A stretch of 64,000 nucleotides of DNA from positions 124,001 to 188,000 of the forward strand of contig CAXUDB010000004.1 in NCBI GenBank assembly GCA_964249755.1, in the 5' to 3' direction. Below the pieces are notes generated by a model. That model had not been told where the DNA came from and searched no databases. It saw nothing but the letters and a program-made list of their open reading frames with translations. Source of the stretch: Ilyomonas sp964249755 (GTDB lineage Bacteria; Bacteroidota; Bacteroidia; Chitinophagales; Chitinophagaceae). A program made the position numbers and the translations under genes. Shown here one piece after another: positions 35,503 through 43,450 of this stretch; the stretch's first letter is position 1, and each line of letters begins with the position of its first letter.

Positions 35503-35985
35503 ATGGCTTTACAAAACCAAATCAGCCTTGCCTTTACTGAAGAAGAACTACAGCAGATTGACGACCACATTGCCGGTATTGAAGCAATTGTAAAATCGAA
35601 ACTGGTGCCGCTTACCGCCGCGCAAAACAGCTTGTATGGCAAGCTGGGCAACGAAAATGAAGGCTGGGCAGAAACCGTTTATGCCGACTGCAAACAGGTG
35701 CCTAAGCTGGTGCCTGCCGATGTGGTGGACACGAAAGAATGGGATGCCGACGAAACTGCCCGCAAGCAGCTTTCGCCGCGGGTGAGCCGGTTGGAAGCGC
35801 TGGTGGCTGACCTCGAAAGCACCAACCGCCTGCTTGGGTTTGATATCTACAACACCTGCCTCAGCGTTTACAAATACGTTAAAGTGAAGATGGACCTGGG
35901 CGTAGCCGGCTTTAAAGAGTATTACGAAAAATGGAGCGTGCAGTTTCCGGGGCGGCGGGGTGGACCGAAACCCACAAAACCCTAA
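35503..35985 (+). CDS. Conserved hypothetical protein
   Basis: A 160-residue soluble, acidic protein (ISLAFTEEELQQIDDHIAGIEAIV; ARKQLSPRVSRLEALVADLES; FDIYNTCLSVYKYVKVKMDLGVAGF) with no signal, membrane segment or cysteine-rich motif. It is predicted to be mostly helical. The C-terminal tail is basic and Pro/Gly-rich (FPGRRGGPKPTKP). I recall similar short proteins annotated as hypothetical in Chitinophagaceae but cannot name a function. A TATTTTAG box at 35457-35464 lies 38 bases upstream, and a terminator follows. Confidence 0.8.
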   Translation: MALQNQISLAFTEEELQQIDDHIAGIEAIVKSKLVPLTAAQNSLYGKLGNENEGWAETVYADCKQVPKLVPADVVDTKEWDADETARKQLSPRVSRLEALVADLESTNRLLGFDIYNTCLSVYKYVKVKMDLGVAGFKEYYEKWSVQFPGRRGGPKPTKP

Positions 35986-36021
35986 CCGGCCGCCGGTAAA
36001 CCCGCTTTAACCGGCTTTTTT

Positions 36022-36063
36022 GCCGCTTCCGACGCCTTTAAAGGCGCCGGAAGCGGCTTTTTT
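36022..36063 (+). terminator. Terminator after the hypothetical gene
   Basis: Eighteen-base arms (36022-36039 and 36040-36057) pair with one mismatch and are followed by six Ts. The next 120 bases repeat fragments of this GC-rich string (ACCCGG, GCGGGTTTT). Confidence 0.85.
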
Positions 36064-36243
36064 GTGGCTTGGAGTGGGTTTAAACCCGGTAAAAGCAGGT
36101 TTTAAGGCGGTTTGACCGGGAAAAAAGGCAGTTGGAGCGGGTTTTTTGTGGTCGGTAAATGCGGGTTTGCAGTACTGAAAAGGGTGTTTTGTGTATTGAT
36201 TTATCCCGTATTTTTCCAATCTAAAAAATTAAAAGAACAGTTT

Positions 36244-38133
36244 ATGAAATTCATTTTTACTTGTTTGTTATTAGGAGTTGTGTTGGGCGGTTTTGGGCAA
36301 CAGAATACGTTTAAGGTAAGGGTATTTGCGCCTGGTGGTGGTTATTTAAGTCAGCTAACTCAATTAAATGATGGTACTTATGTAGGTGTAGGTGGAATTT
36401 ATCCTGATCCTAATAGCGGTTCTGTGTTTCTATATATCTTGAAAACAGATGCAAACGGAAACGTGCTGGCTTCAAAAGCAATTGATAATTTAGGTAACAG
36501 TAATGGCTACTCGCTCACAAAAACAACAGACGGCGGTTTTGCTGTATGTGGAGATTTTGATGGTGAATCAGCAGTTGTAAAATTTACATCTGATCTTACT
36601 CCACAGTGGCAAAAGGAATTTTTTTATGATAGCGGATACATAGTTCTCAAAAAGATTTTACAGAACTCGGATGGTGGCTACATGATAATGGGAAGCATAG
36701 CCAACTACAATAGTACTGGCTCCTCTGACTATCTACTAAAAACAGATGGAGCAGGAAATGTTTTATTCGCTAAAAGATATTTTGACTATCGAACTAAGCA
36801 AACATTAGATATGGTGGCAACTGCTGACGGAAACTTTGCCTTTTTAGGAGGAACCGCTTATGATAACACCGACGATTCGGCTTATGTAGTGAAAATAAAA
36901 CCAGACGGTAGTGTTTTATGGACAAGCTATTTGGTAAGTAAGGGGCAAATTTTATATCCTACTGCGATGGCAGCTACCTCAGATGGCGGAGTTATCATTA
37001 CTGGCGATGCAGATACTTTAAAAACGGGTCTTTATACTGACCGTCTGTTGATGGCTAAGTATACTAGTGCAGGCGCACTTCAATGGTCAAAGGATATTGT
37101 TACCACAAATTATATTGAAAGCTATGCTATAACAGCTATTGAGGATACAGATGGAGGTTATCTTTTTGCTGGAGAGCTTGATAAATTCACCGATTTGGCG
37201 CATAATAACTACGACACTTCCTATGGCTATATTGTAAAAACAAATGCTTCAGGAGATATACTTTGGACAAAAACCTATGAGCCAAGTCAGGATGGCTATA
37301 CATATTTTGCCAATCTTATAAAAACTACAGATGGTAGTTATGCAGCTTGTGGCGAGGGATATTTTTATAATACTCCTGATGATGATTATGACGATGGCAG
37401 TTTTATTTACAAATTCAACAGCAATTTACAAGCATGTAATGAAACGGTTGGTAGTAAAGGCACTGCTCAAAACTTTGGAAGAAGCGTATCTATGAATGCA
37501 ACAATTACATCAGTAATTACCGATAATCAAGATATTGATGTTGTTCTGACAGATGCTGGCACTGTCGACAATGTATGCAGCAGCGTTCTTCCCCTCCAAC
37601 TCGTCTCCTTCAACGCTTCTCTCCAAAACAAAACCGTAGCGGTGCAATGGAGCACTGCCAATGAAGTAAACACCAGCTATTTCATTGTAGAAAGAAGCAA
37701 GGATGCTGTCTCCTTCAACGCCTTGCAACAGGTAACTGCCAAAGGCAACAGCGCCGGTGTGCAAACGTATAGTATCAATGATCTGCAACCACTACCCGGC
37801 ACTTCTTATTATCGTTTAAAAGAAGTAGATAAAGATGGTAAGACCACTTATTCATCCGTAGTGCCCCTAACGGTGTTGAACAATGGTGTAATTGTCATCA
37901 GCCCCAACCCGGTAAGAGATGCTATACATGTGGTAATGCAAAGCGCAAACAATAGCCGTCTCACGCTGCAAGTTGTAGATATGGAAGGGCGTATATTGGC
38001 TGTACAACCCGCCTCGGTATCCGCCGGCAGAAACGAAATAACAATACCTGCGGCTTCTCTCGCCAAAGGCGTGTATGTATTAAAAGTAATCCAAAACAAT
38101 GCGACGCAAACCATACGGTTTGTGAAGGAGTAG
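36244..38133 (+). CDS. Second secreted DGGY propeller protein with T9SS sorting domain
   Basis: A 629-residue surface protein. Signal MKFIFTCLLLGVVLGGFGQ; then seven repeats marked by LNDGTYVGVG, TTDGGFAVCG, NSDGGYMIMG, TADGNFAFLG, TSDGGVIITG, DTDGGYLFAG and TTDGSYAACG, as in the protein at 5700. From LPLQLVSFNASL (about 446) comes the fibronectin-like module seen in the T9SS protein at 10623 (QWSTANEVNTSYFIVERS), then a T9SS type A domain (VISPNPVRDAIHVVM to TIRFVKE). The frame is open from 36112 but ATG 36244 starts the signal peptide; TTTTG-N17-TATTTTTC upstream (about 36190-36220) is a plausible promoter. The propeller part is visibly more AT-rich in its codons than the C-terminal part. 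Confidence 0.87.
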   Translation: MKFIFTCLLLGVVLGGFGQQNTFKVRVFAPGGGYLSQLTQLNDGTYVGVGGIYPDPNSGSVFLYILKTDANGNVLASKAIDNLGNSNGYSLTKTTDGGFAVCGDFDGESAVVKFTSDLTPQWQKEFFYDSGYIVLKKILQNSDGGYMIMGSIANYNSTGSSDYLLKTDGAGNVLFAKRYFDYRTKQTLDMVATADGNFAFLGGTAYDNTDDSAYVVKIKPDGSVLWTSYLVSKGQILYPTAMAATSDGGVIITGDADTLKTGLYTDRLLMAKYTSAGALQWSKDIVTTNYIESYAITAIEDTDGGYLFAGELDKFTDLAHNNYDTSYGYIVKTNASGDILWTKTYEPSQDGYTYFANLIKTTDGSYAACGEGYFYNTPDDDYDDGSFIYKFNSNLQACNETVGSKGTAQNFGRSVSMNATITSVITDNQDIDVVLTDAGTVDNVCSSVLPLQLVSFNASLQNKTVAVQWSTANEVNTSYFIVERSKDAVSFNALQQVTAKGNSAGVQTYSINDLQPLPGTSYYRLKEVDKDGKTTYSSVVPLTVLNNGVIVISPNPVRDAIHVVMQSANNSRLTLQVVDMEGRILAVQPASVSAGRNEITIPAASLAKGVYVLKVIQNNATQTIRFVKE

Positions 38134-38146
38134 GTAATGTATCTGT

Positions 38147-38196
38147 AATATAAAAGAGCCCCGAACCGTTTAGCCGGTTCGGGGCTCTTTTATATT
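38147..38196. terminator. Bidirectional terminator between the DGGY gene and rfbA
   Basis: Perfect 22-base arms (38147-38168 and 38175-38196) with A/T-rich ends lie between two convergent genes and should stop transcription from both sides. Confidence 0.9.
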
Positions 38197-38213
38197 GCTG
38201 CAGACGCACACTT

Positions 38214-39071
38214 TTACTTTATTTCTTTCAAATACTTTCCATATCCGCTCTTTGCATACAGCTCTGCCTGCTGCATCAGTTGCTCATGGTTGATGAAGCC
38301 CATCTTGTAAGCAATCTCTTCAATGCAGCCGATTTTAGTGCCCTGCCGCTTTTCTATCACGCGCACATATTCAGTAGCATCGCTAAGCGAATCGAAGGTG
38401 CCGGTATCGAGCCAGGCAAAGCCACGGTTCATTACACCAACATGCAGCTTTTGGCGTTCCAGATAAACTCTATTTACATCGGTAATTTCATATTCTCCCC
38501 GCGGTGAAGGCGCAATGTTTTTAGCAATGGTCACCACTTCATTATCATAAAAGTACAAGCCCGGCACGGCATAGCGGCTCTTCGGTTTAGCAGGTTTTTC
38601 TTCAATAGACAAGGCTTTAAAATGTTCATCAAACTCCACCACACCATAACGTTCAGGGTCGCTTACCTCATACGCAAAAATGGCGGCGCCATCTACATCG
38701 TTAAACGATTGCAGCAGCTTGCTGAATCCCGGACCATAAAAGATATTATCACCCAATACCAGCGCCACTTTATCAGCGCCGATGAATGATTCGCCAATCA
38801 CAAACGCCTGTGCCAATCCGTTCGGTTTCTCCTGCACAGCGTAGGAAAAAGAACAGCCAATGGCTGCGCCATCACCCAGCAGTCTTTGAAACTGCGCCGA
38901 ATCTTCGGGCGTGGTAATGATGAGAATGTCTTTGATGCCCGCGAGCATTAATACAGACAGCGGGTAGTAGATCATTGGCTTATCGTACACCGGCATAATC
39001 TGTTTGCTGATGCCTTTGGTGATAGGGTAGAGGCGTGTGCCGGAGCCGCCGGCTAAAATGATTCCTTTCAT
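38214..39071 (-). CDS. rfbA: Glucose-1-phosphate thymidylyltransferase
   Basis: A 285-residue cytoplasmic nucleotidyltransferase (RmlA) that makes dTDP-glucose from dTTP and glucose-1-phosphate, the first step to dTDP-L-rhamnose. The signature LAGGSGTRLYPIT is at the N-terminus, with PVYDKPMIYYPLSVLMLAG, VLGDNIFYG and EEKPAKPKS further on. Length is normal for the family. It starts 12 bases after the rfbC stop codon, so the two are cotranscribed. Confidence 0.95.
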   Translation of the reverse strand: MKGIILAGGSGTRLYPITKGISKQIMPVYDKPMIYYPLSVLMLAGIKDILIITTPEDSAQFQRLLGDGAAIGCSFSYAVQEKPNGLAQAFVIGESFIGADKVALVLGDNIFYGPGFSKLLQSFNDVDGAAIFAYEVSDPERYGVVEFDEHFKALSIEEKPAKPKSRYAVPGLYFYDNEVVTIAKNIAPSPRGEYEITDVNRVYLERQKLHVGVMNRGFAWLDTGTFDSLSDATEYVRVIEKRQGTKIGCIEEIAYKMGFINHEQLMQQAELYAKSGYGKYLKEIK

Positions 39072-39083
39072 GGTAGGGTAAGT

Positions 39084-39626
39084 TTATAAAATGTCTTTGA
39101 GTAATGGATTCACTAAGTCTTTGTCTGATAAAATGAGTTCGCTATCCGGCAGCTTCCAGTCTATGTTTAACTGCGGATCGTTATACGCCAATCCGCCTTC
39201 AGCGGCTTTGTTGTAAAAATTATCGCACTTATAAAAAAAGGTTGCTCTTTCGCTCAGCACGACGAAGCCATGTGCAAAACCGCGCGGCACAAAAAACTGC
39301 GTGTGCGAATCGCCGGTCAGTAAAACAGATTGGTATTGCCCGTAAGTAGGTGAGTCTTTGCGTAAATCAACGGCTACATCCAGCACTTCGCCCTGCAGCA
39401 CGCGAACCAATTTTGCCTGCGCCGCATCGCCTTTCTGAAAATGCAGCCCACGCAGCACGCCTTTGGTAGACGACGATTGATTGTCCTGCACAAAATGAAC
39501 GTTTAAGCCGGTAAGCTTCTCAAAAGTTTGCTGGTTGAAACTTTCAAAGAAATAACCGCGGTGATCTTTAAAAACAGTATCGTGGATGATATAGCAGTCT
39601 TTGAGTGGTGTGGCTTCTACTTTCAT
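39084..39626 (-). CDS. rfbC: dTDP-4-dehydrorhamnose 3,5-epimerase
   Basis: A 180-residue cupin-type epimerase (RmlC), third step to dTDP-L-rhamnose. Family signatures are FKDHRGYFFESFN, GVLRGLHFQKG with the catalytic His, VLDVAVDLRKDSPTYGQ and FVPRGFAHGFVVLSE. The gene lies between rfbB and rfbA. The 105-base gap to rfbB contains a perfect 12-bp palindrome (GTAGTGCACTAC at 39654-39665) of unknown meaning. Confidence 0.95.
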   Translation of the reverse strand: MKVEATPLKDCYIIHDTVFKDHRGYFFESFNQQTFEKLTGLNVHFVQDNQSSSTKGVLRGLHFQKGDAAQAKLVRVLQGEVLDVAVDLRKDSPTYGQYQSVLLTGDSHTQFFVPRGFAHGFVVLSERATFFYKCDNFYNKAAEGGLAYNDPQLNIDWKLPDSELILSDKDLVNPLLKDIL

Positions 39627-39731
39627 AGAATATATTTATGCTGATAGCTGAGAGTAGTGCACTACCAGCATTGAATGTGGATGATTCTTTTTTTATCTGA
39701 TGCTTTATAACTTATGCCTTATTGCTCGCAG

Positions 39732-40787
39732 TTATCTGTTGCTATACTGCTCGTCATAATAATGCTGGTAATCACCCGACGTAACATGCTTCAGCCATTC
39801 TTCATTGTTCAGGTACCAATCAATGGTTTGGCTTAGGCCTTCTTCAAATGTAACGCTTGGCTTCCAACCTAATTCTTTATTGATTTTGGTGGCATCAATG
39901 GCATACCGTAAATCGTGTCCCGGCCTGTCTTTTACGTAAGTAATCAGGGCTTCGCTTTCGCCTTTTTGCCTGCCTAATTTCTCATCCATTAAAGAGCACA
40001 TGAGTTTTACAAGGTCAATGTTTTTCCATTCGTTGAAGCCACCAATGTTGTAGGTCTCGCGGTTTTTTCCTTCATGGAAAACAAGGTCTATCGCGCGGGC
40101 ATGATCTTTTACAAATAACCAGTCGCGCGTGTTCGCGCCTTTGCCATACACCGGCAATGGTTTTTTGTGGATGATGTTATTGATGAATAAGGGAATAAGC
40201 TTCTCCGGGAAATGGTTGGGACCATAATTGTTGCTGCAATTGGTAACCACGATGGGCAAGCCATAGGTTTCGCTGTAAGCTCTTACAAAATGGTCAGACG
40301 AAGCCTTGCTAGCAGAGTAAGGAGAATTGGGTGAGTAAGGTGTCGTCTCAGTAAACATGCCTTCATCGCCCAGCGTGCCATATACTTCATCGGTAGAAAT
40401 ATGATAGAAGCGATGACTCTTATAATCGGCTTTCCAGTAATCCTTCGCCGTGTGTAACAGGTTAACGGTGCCTACAATATTAGTATATATAAAATCGAGC
40501 GGCGCCACGATGGAACGATCTACATGACTTTCAGCAGCGAGATGGATAACATCTGTCACTTCATACTTATCAAACACTTCCTTTATTGCTTCGGCATCAA
40601 GGATATTTACCCGCTCAAAATAATAATTCGGTTTGTCCTCAATGTCTTTTAGGTTCTCTAAGTTGCCTGCATACGTTAGTGCATCTACGTTGATGATGGT
40701 ATAATCAGGATATTGGTTAACAAACAGGCGAACAACATGCGAGCCGATGAAGCCGGCGCCGCCAGTAATGATGATTTTTTTTGACAT
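39732..40787 (-). CDS. rfbB: dTDP-glucose 4,6-dehydratase
   Basis: A 351-residue short-chain dehydrogenase/reductase-fold enzyme (RmlB) that turns dTDP-glucose into dTDP-4-keto-6-deoxyglucose. The NAD-binding motif GGAGFIGSHV is at the start; the active site shows HISTDEVYG (Thr, Asp, Glu) and YSASKASSD (Tyr, Lys). Other family marks are HLAAESHVDRS and NCSNNYGPNHFPEKLIP. It is the first gene of rfbB-rfbC-rfbA. The fourth enzyme, RmlD, is not in the window. A TATTTTTA -7-like box lies at 40833-40840. Confidence 0.96.
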   Translation of the reverse strand: MSKKIIITGGAGFIGSHVVRLFVNQYPDYTIINVDALTYAGNLENLKDIEDKPNYYFERVNILDAEAIKEVFDKYEVTDVIHLAAESHVDRSIVAPLDFIYTNIVGTVNLLHTAKDYWKADYKSHRFYHISTDEVYGTLGDEGMFTETTPYSPNSPYSASKASSDHFVRAYSETYGLPIVVTNCSNNYGPNHFPEKLIPLFINNIIHKKPLPVYGKGANTRDWLFVKDHARAIDLVFHEGKNRETYNIGGFNEWKNIDLVKLMCSLMDEKLGRQKGESEALITYVKDRPGHDLRYAIDATKINKELGWKPSVTFEEGLSQTIDWYLNNEEWLKHVTSGDYQHYYDEQYSNR

Positions 40788-40832
40788 AAATATTATCTTC
40801 TTTTAATTGGATGCGGGATACAATAACGGGCG

Positions 40833-40840
40833 TAAAAATA
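40833..40840 (-). promoter_or_regulatory. Candidate -7 box of the rfbBCA operon
   Basis: TATTTTTA on the minus strand, matching TAnnTTTG at seven of eight positions, lies 45 bases before the rfbB start codon. Confidence 0.35.
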
Positions 40841-40912
40841 AAGGATTTGTTCGCCCCTGAGAGAATGAAGCGATTAAGATTGGCTTAAAGTAAAGCCGCT
40901 TGGATTAAAAGA

Positions 40913-41527
40913 CTATAAGCCCAACTCCATAAGTGATAGAGAAGGCAATAAGTGAACTGTTTGCAAACCGGCTTTGCGCGCCCCTTCCACATTAGCTAGC
41001 GTGTCATCTATAAACAGAGTTTCCGAAGCCTTTAAATGCTGCTCATCTAATACGTACTGATAAGATTCTACATAGGGTTTGCGTAAACCCATTTCGTGAG
41101 AGTAGTACGCTTTAATAAAGTAATCATTAAAGTTTCCGCCACCTGTCTGCTCCTGGTGCGTTTTCATAATTGCGTTGTAATGAATAATGTTGGTATTCGA
41201 CAACAGGAACACTTTGTATTTGTGTCTTATTTTGTCCAGCCATTTCAGCCGGTCCAAATAAAATGAACCCAGCAAAGCATTCCACGAATCTTCTATCTCT
41301 TCGTCTTTTAATGTTGTATTGGTATGATTGCGAAACTGATTATAAAATTCTTCGGCTTGAAGCTTACCCATTTCCAGTTGTTCAAATAAATCCGATGCAT
41401 GGTGTTGCGTATAAAAGGTATTGAAGTCCTGCACCTTCAAATCAGTAAAGGCTTTCAGCGTTTTATTATAGTCAATCTCAACAAACACGCCACCCATGTC
41501 GAAGATGATATTCTTTATATTTTGCAT
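40913..41527 (-). CDS. HAD-superfamily phosphatase (YihX/HAD-IA type)
   Basis: A 204-residue cytoplasmic phosphohydrolase. Motif I is NIIFDMGGVFVEID, with nucleophile D10 and a Gly where many HADs have the second Asp, as usual for the YihX branch. Motif II is FLLSNTN, motif III lies in MGLRKP and motif IV is LFIDDTLANVEGA. The helical cap lies between motifs I and II. Substrate unknown; YihX itself acts on sugar phosphates. The start codon lies four bases after a perfect TATTTTTG -7 box, so the mRNA should be leaderless. It is divergent from the tRNA gene. Confidence 0.9.
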   Translation of the reverse strand: MQNIKNIIFDMGGVFVEIDYNKTLKAFTDLKVQDFNTFYTQHHASDLFEQLEMGKLQAEEFYNQFRNHTNTTLKDEEIEDSWNALLGSFYLDRLKWLDKIRHKYKVFLLSNTNIIHYNAIMKTHQEQTGGGNFNDYFIKAYYSHEMGLRKPYVESYQYVLDEQHLKASETLFIDDTLANVEGARKAGLQTVHLLPSLSLMELGL

Positions 41528-41531
41528 GGCA

Positions 41532-41539
41532 CAAAAATA
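41532..41539 (-). promoter_or_regulatory. -7 promoter element of the HAD gene
   Basis: TATTTTTG on the minus strand ends four bases before the ATG at 41527. No TTG is seen at -33. Confidence 0.55.
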
Positions 41540-41563
41540 AAGGGTCTGTTTACTTATTACTTC

Positions 41564-41593
41564 TTGGATAATTGCCCGGTTTTTCTATTTTTG
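41564..41593 (+). promoter_or_regulatory. Promoter of the CAU tRNA gene
   Basis: TTG at 41564-41566, exactly 19 bases, then TATTTTTG at 41586-41593. This is the textbook Bacteroidota promoter layout and the best in the window. The tRNA begins 25 bases after the -7 box. Confidence 0.85.
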
Positions 41594-41618
41594 CCGTCCC
41601 GAATTCCGAAAGGATTCA

Positions 41619-41692
41619 GGACCTATAGCTCAGCTGGTTAGAGCATCTGACTCATAATCAGAGGGTCCCTGGTTCAAGCCCAGGTGGGTCCA
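41619..41692 (+). tRNA. tRNA with CAU anticodon (elongator Met or lysidine-modified Ile2)
   Basis: All arms fold: acceptor GGACCTA/TGGGTCC, D stem GCTC/GAGC, anticodon stem TCTGA/TCAGA with loop CTCATAA (anticodon CAT at 41653-41655), T arm CCTGG/CCAGG with loop TTCAAGC, discriminator A. No CCA is encoded. The D and T stems are standard for an elongator, not an initiator (no three G-C pairs in the anticodon stem). CAU can be elongator Met or Ile2; I cannot separate the two from this sequence alone. Confidence 0.93.
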
Positions 41693-41703
41693 CAGAAAAA
41701 AAC

Positions 41704-41736
41704 TAAATGGGTGATAAGAAATTACACCCATTTTTT
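41704..41736 (+). terminator. Terminator of the tRNA gene
   Basis: AAATGGGTG pairs with CACCCATTT, followed by TTT, starting 12 bases after the tRNA. Confidence 0.75.
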
Positions 41737-42190
41737 ATTGCCCATGTATCAACCTAAAAATCTTTTCTCGCAGTAAAACTTGCAGTGAAGACACACAGTA
41801 AATGGAAGTATTTTAAGCATTTCTGTGTTCAATTATAGTGATTCTGCCATATAAATTACGCGGTGGATTGGGTATTCACTGACTGAGTTTCTACTTTTAA
41901 TCCCTTATGCCATGATCTTTTAAAGAGATAATGAATTCCTATTCTTGTGCTGTTTTATCTTCTCTTTAGTGTAATTTTTGTAATTCTTCATTGGTAAACC
42001 CTCTTACCATATAACTTCTTCAAGTTCTTTTTCAACTTTCCGTTAAATCTTATTGTTATTTGAAGCTTATGCCTCTAGAAGCACATTCGTTCCTGTACGC
42101 CCTTATTAACAAATAGTCGTAAAATTTTAACATGTCTGTTTAACTTTTTAAAATTTTGAACAAAGTTTTTAAACTTTACAAAGACGACAA
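41737..42190 (+). promoter_or_regulatory. AT-rich upstream region of the ROK regulator with a 16-bp palindrome
   Basis: No gene is seen in these 450 bases. AAAGTTTTTAAACTTT at 42162-42177 (seven-base arms around TT) ends 13 bases before the ATG of the ROK regulator, directly after an AAATTTTG -7-like string. It could be the regulator's own operator, or just AT-rich chance. Confidence 0.35.
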
Positions 42191-43399
42191 ATGAAGAACT
42201 ATCCGCTTAATAAGAGAATTGTTAAATGCTTATACTTTAATAGGTGTTTATCAATTACTGCGCTCAGCAGTATTCTGGATAAGAGTATTCCGATTGTTCT
42301 AAAGGCTGTAAACAAATTAATTGAGGAAGGACAAATTTTTGAAACCGGCTTAGCGCCTTCTACAGGCGGACGACGCGCCCTTGTTTATTCTGTTAAGCCT
42401 TTTTTCAAATATATTGTTACGGTTGCCATGGATCAATTTCTTACACGGATAGCATTGATCGACCTTCACAATAATATTGTCGGAAATGTTGAAACCATTG
42501 AATTGCTGCTCGTGAAGAACGAAAGTTCGCTTGCACAACTGGCGGAATACATTGAAACCTTTATTGTAAAAACCGGAATTTCGAAAGAAAAAATAATAGG
42601 AATAGGTATTGGTATGCCTGGTTTCGTAGATGTAAAAAAAGGGTTGAACTATAGCTTCTTGCCGGCAGGCGATAGTAACATTTGCAATTATATTAGCAAC
42701 CTTACCGGGTTAGCCGTCTTTATAGATAATGATTCCAGCATTATTGCTTTAGCTGAATCAAAATTCGGCAGTTGTGTAAACAAAACCAATGCGCTTGTTT
42801 TGAATTTAGGCTGGGGCGTTGGTTTAGGCATGATCCTGAATTCGGAGTTATTCAGAGGCGACAATGGATTTGCCGGCGAATTCAGCCATATACCGTTATT
42901 TACCAACAACAAGCTTTGCTCTTGCGGAAAAATGGGATGCCTGGAAACGGAAACTTCATTGTTAGAGATTATTGAGAAAGCAAAAGCCGGTTTGACCAGC
43001 GGCAGAGCTTCTATATTGAAAAACCAGATTTTTAATGTTGACATAGAAACAGCTTTTGACCTCATTGTGCAGGCTGCACAAAAAGGAGATCAATTTGCCA
43101 TTGAACTAATTTCGAAGGCGGCTTACGAGATCGGCAGGGGTATTTCAATTCTGATTCATTTACTCAATCCCGAAATAATTATTTTAAGCGGACGCGGCGC
43201 TCAGGCTGGCAGACTGTGGAAAGCACCTATACAGCAGGCAATTCATGAATTTTGTATTCCAAGGCTTGCAGCACATACCGAGATTGAAGTGTCGAATCTA
43301 AGTTATGATGCAGAACTCATTGGTGCGGCCGCTTTGGTAATGGACAACTTTGAAAACATCAGCAGTAAACACCAGAATGCACTGACAGAAGCATTTTAA
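42191..43399 (+). CDS. ROK-family transcriptional regulator
   Basis: A 402-residue NagC/XylR-type regulator. A winged-helix DNA-binding domain fills residues 1-70 (LSITALSSILDKSIPIVLKAVNKLIEEG, then the wing STGGRRALVY). The ROK sugar-kinase-like domain follows with IGIGIGMPGFVD, VFIDNDSSIIALAESKFG, GEFSHIPL, and the zinc-binding LCSCGKMGCLE (C243, C245, C250). Such proteins sense a sugar or sugar phosphate and control adjacent catabolic genes. It lies 51 bases before the susC-like gene on the same strand and is the obvious regulator of the locus at 43-57 kb. I see no terminator between. Confidence 0.9.
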   Translation: MKNYPLNKRIVKCLYFNRCLSITALSSILDKSIPIVLKAVNKLIEEGQIFETGLAPSTGGRRALVYSVKPFFKYIVTVAMDQFLTRIALIDLHNNIVGNVETIELLLVKNESSLAQLAEYIETFIVKTGISKEKIIGIGIGMPGFVDVKKGLNYSFLPAGDSNICNYISNLTGLAVFIDNDSSIIALAESKFGSCVNKTNALVLNLGWGVGLGMILNSELFRGDNGFAGEFSHIPLFTNNKLCSCGKMGCLETETSLLEIIEKAKAGLTSGRASILKNQIFNVDIETAFDLIVQAAQKGDQFAIELISKAAYEIGRGISILIHLLNPEIIILSGRGAQAGRLWKAPIQQAIHEFCIPRLAAHTEIEVSNLSYDAELIGAAALVMDNFENISSKHQNALTEAF

Positions 43400-43450
43400 T
43401 TAAACAAACACGGAATCAGTACTATTTTTTAAACATCAAAATCAACTATT

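Noticed and set aside
38214..40787. A rhamnose catabolism locus linking rfbBCA with the GH78 rhamnosidase
   Set aside because: rfbBCA is biosynthetic (dTDP-rhamnose) and lies ten kilobases away with unrelated genes between; there is no shared regulation to see.
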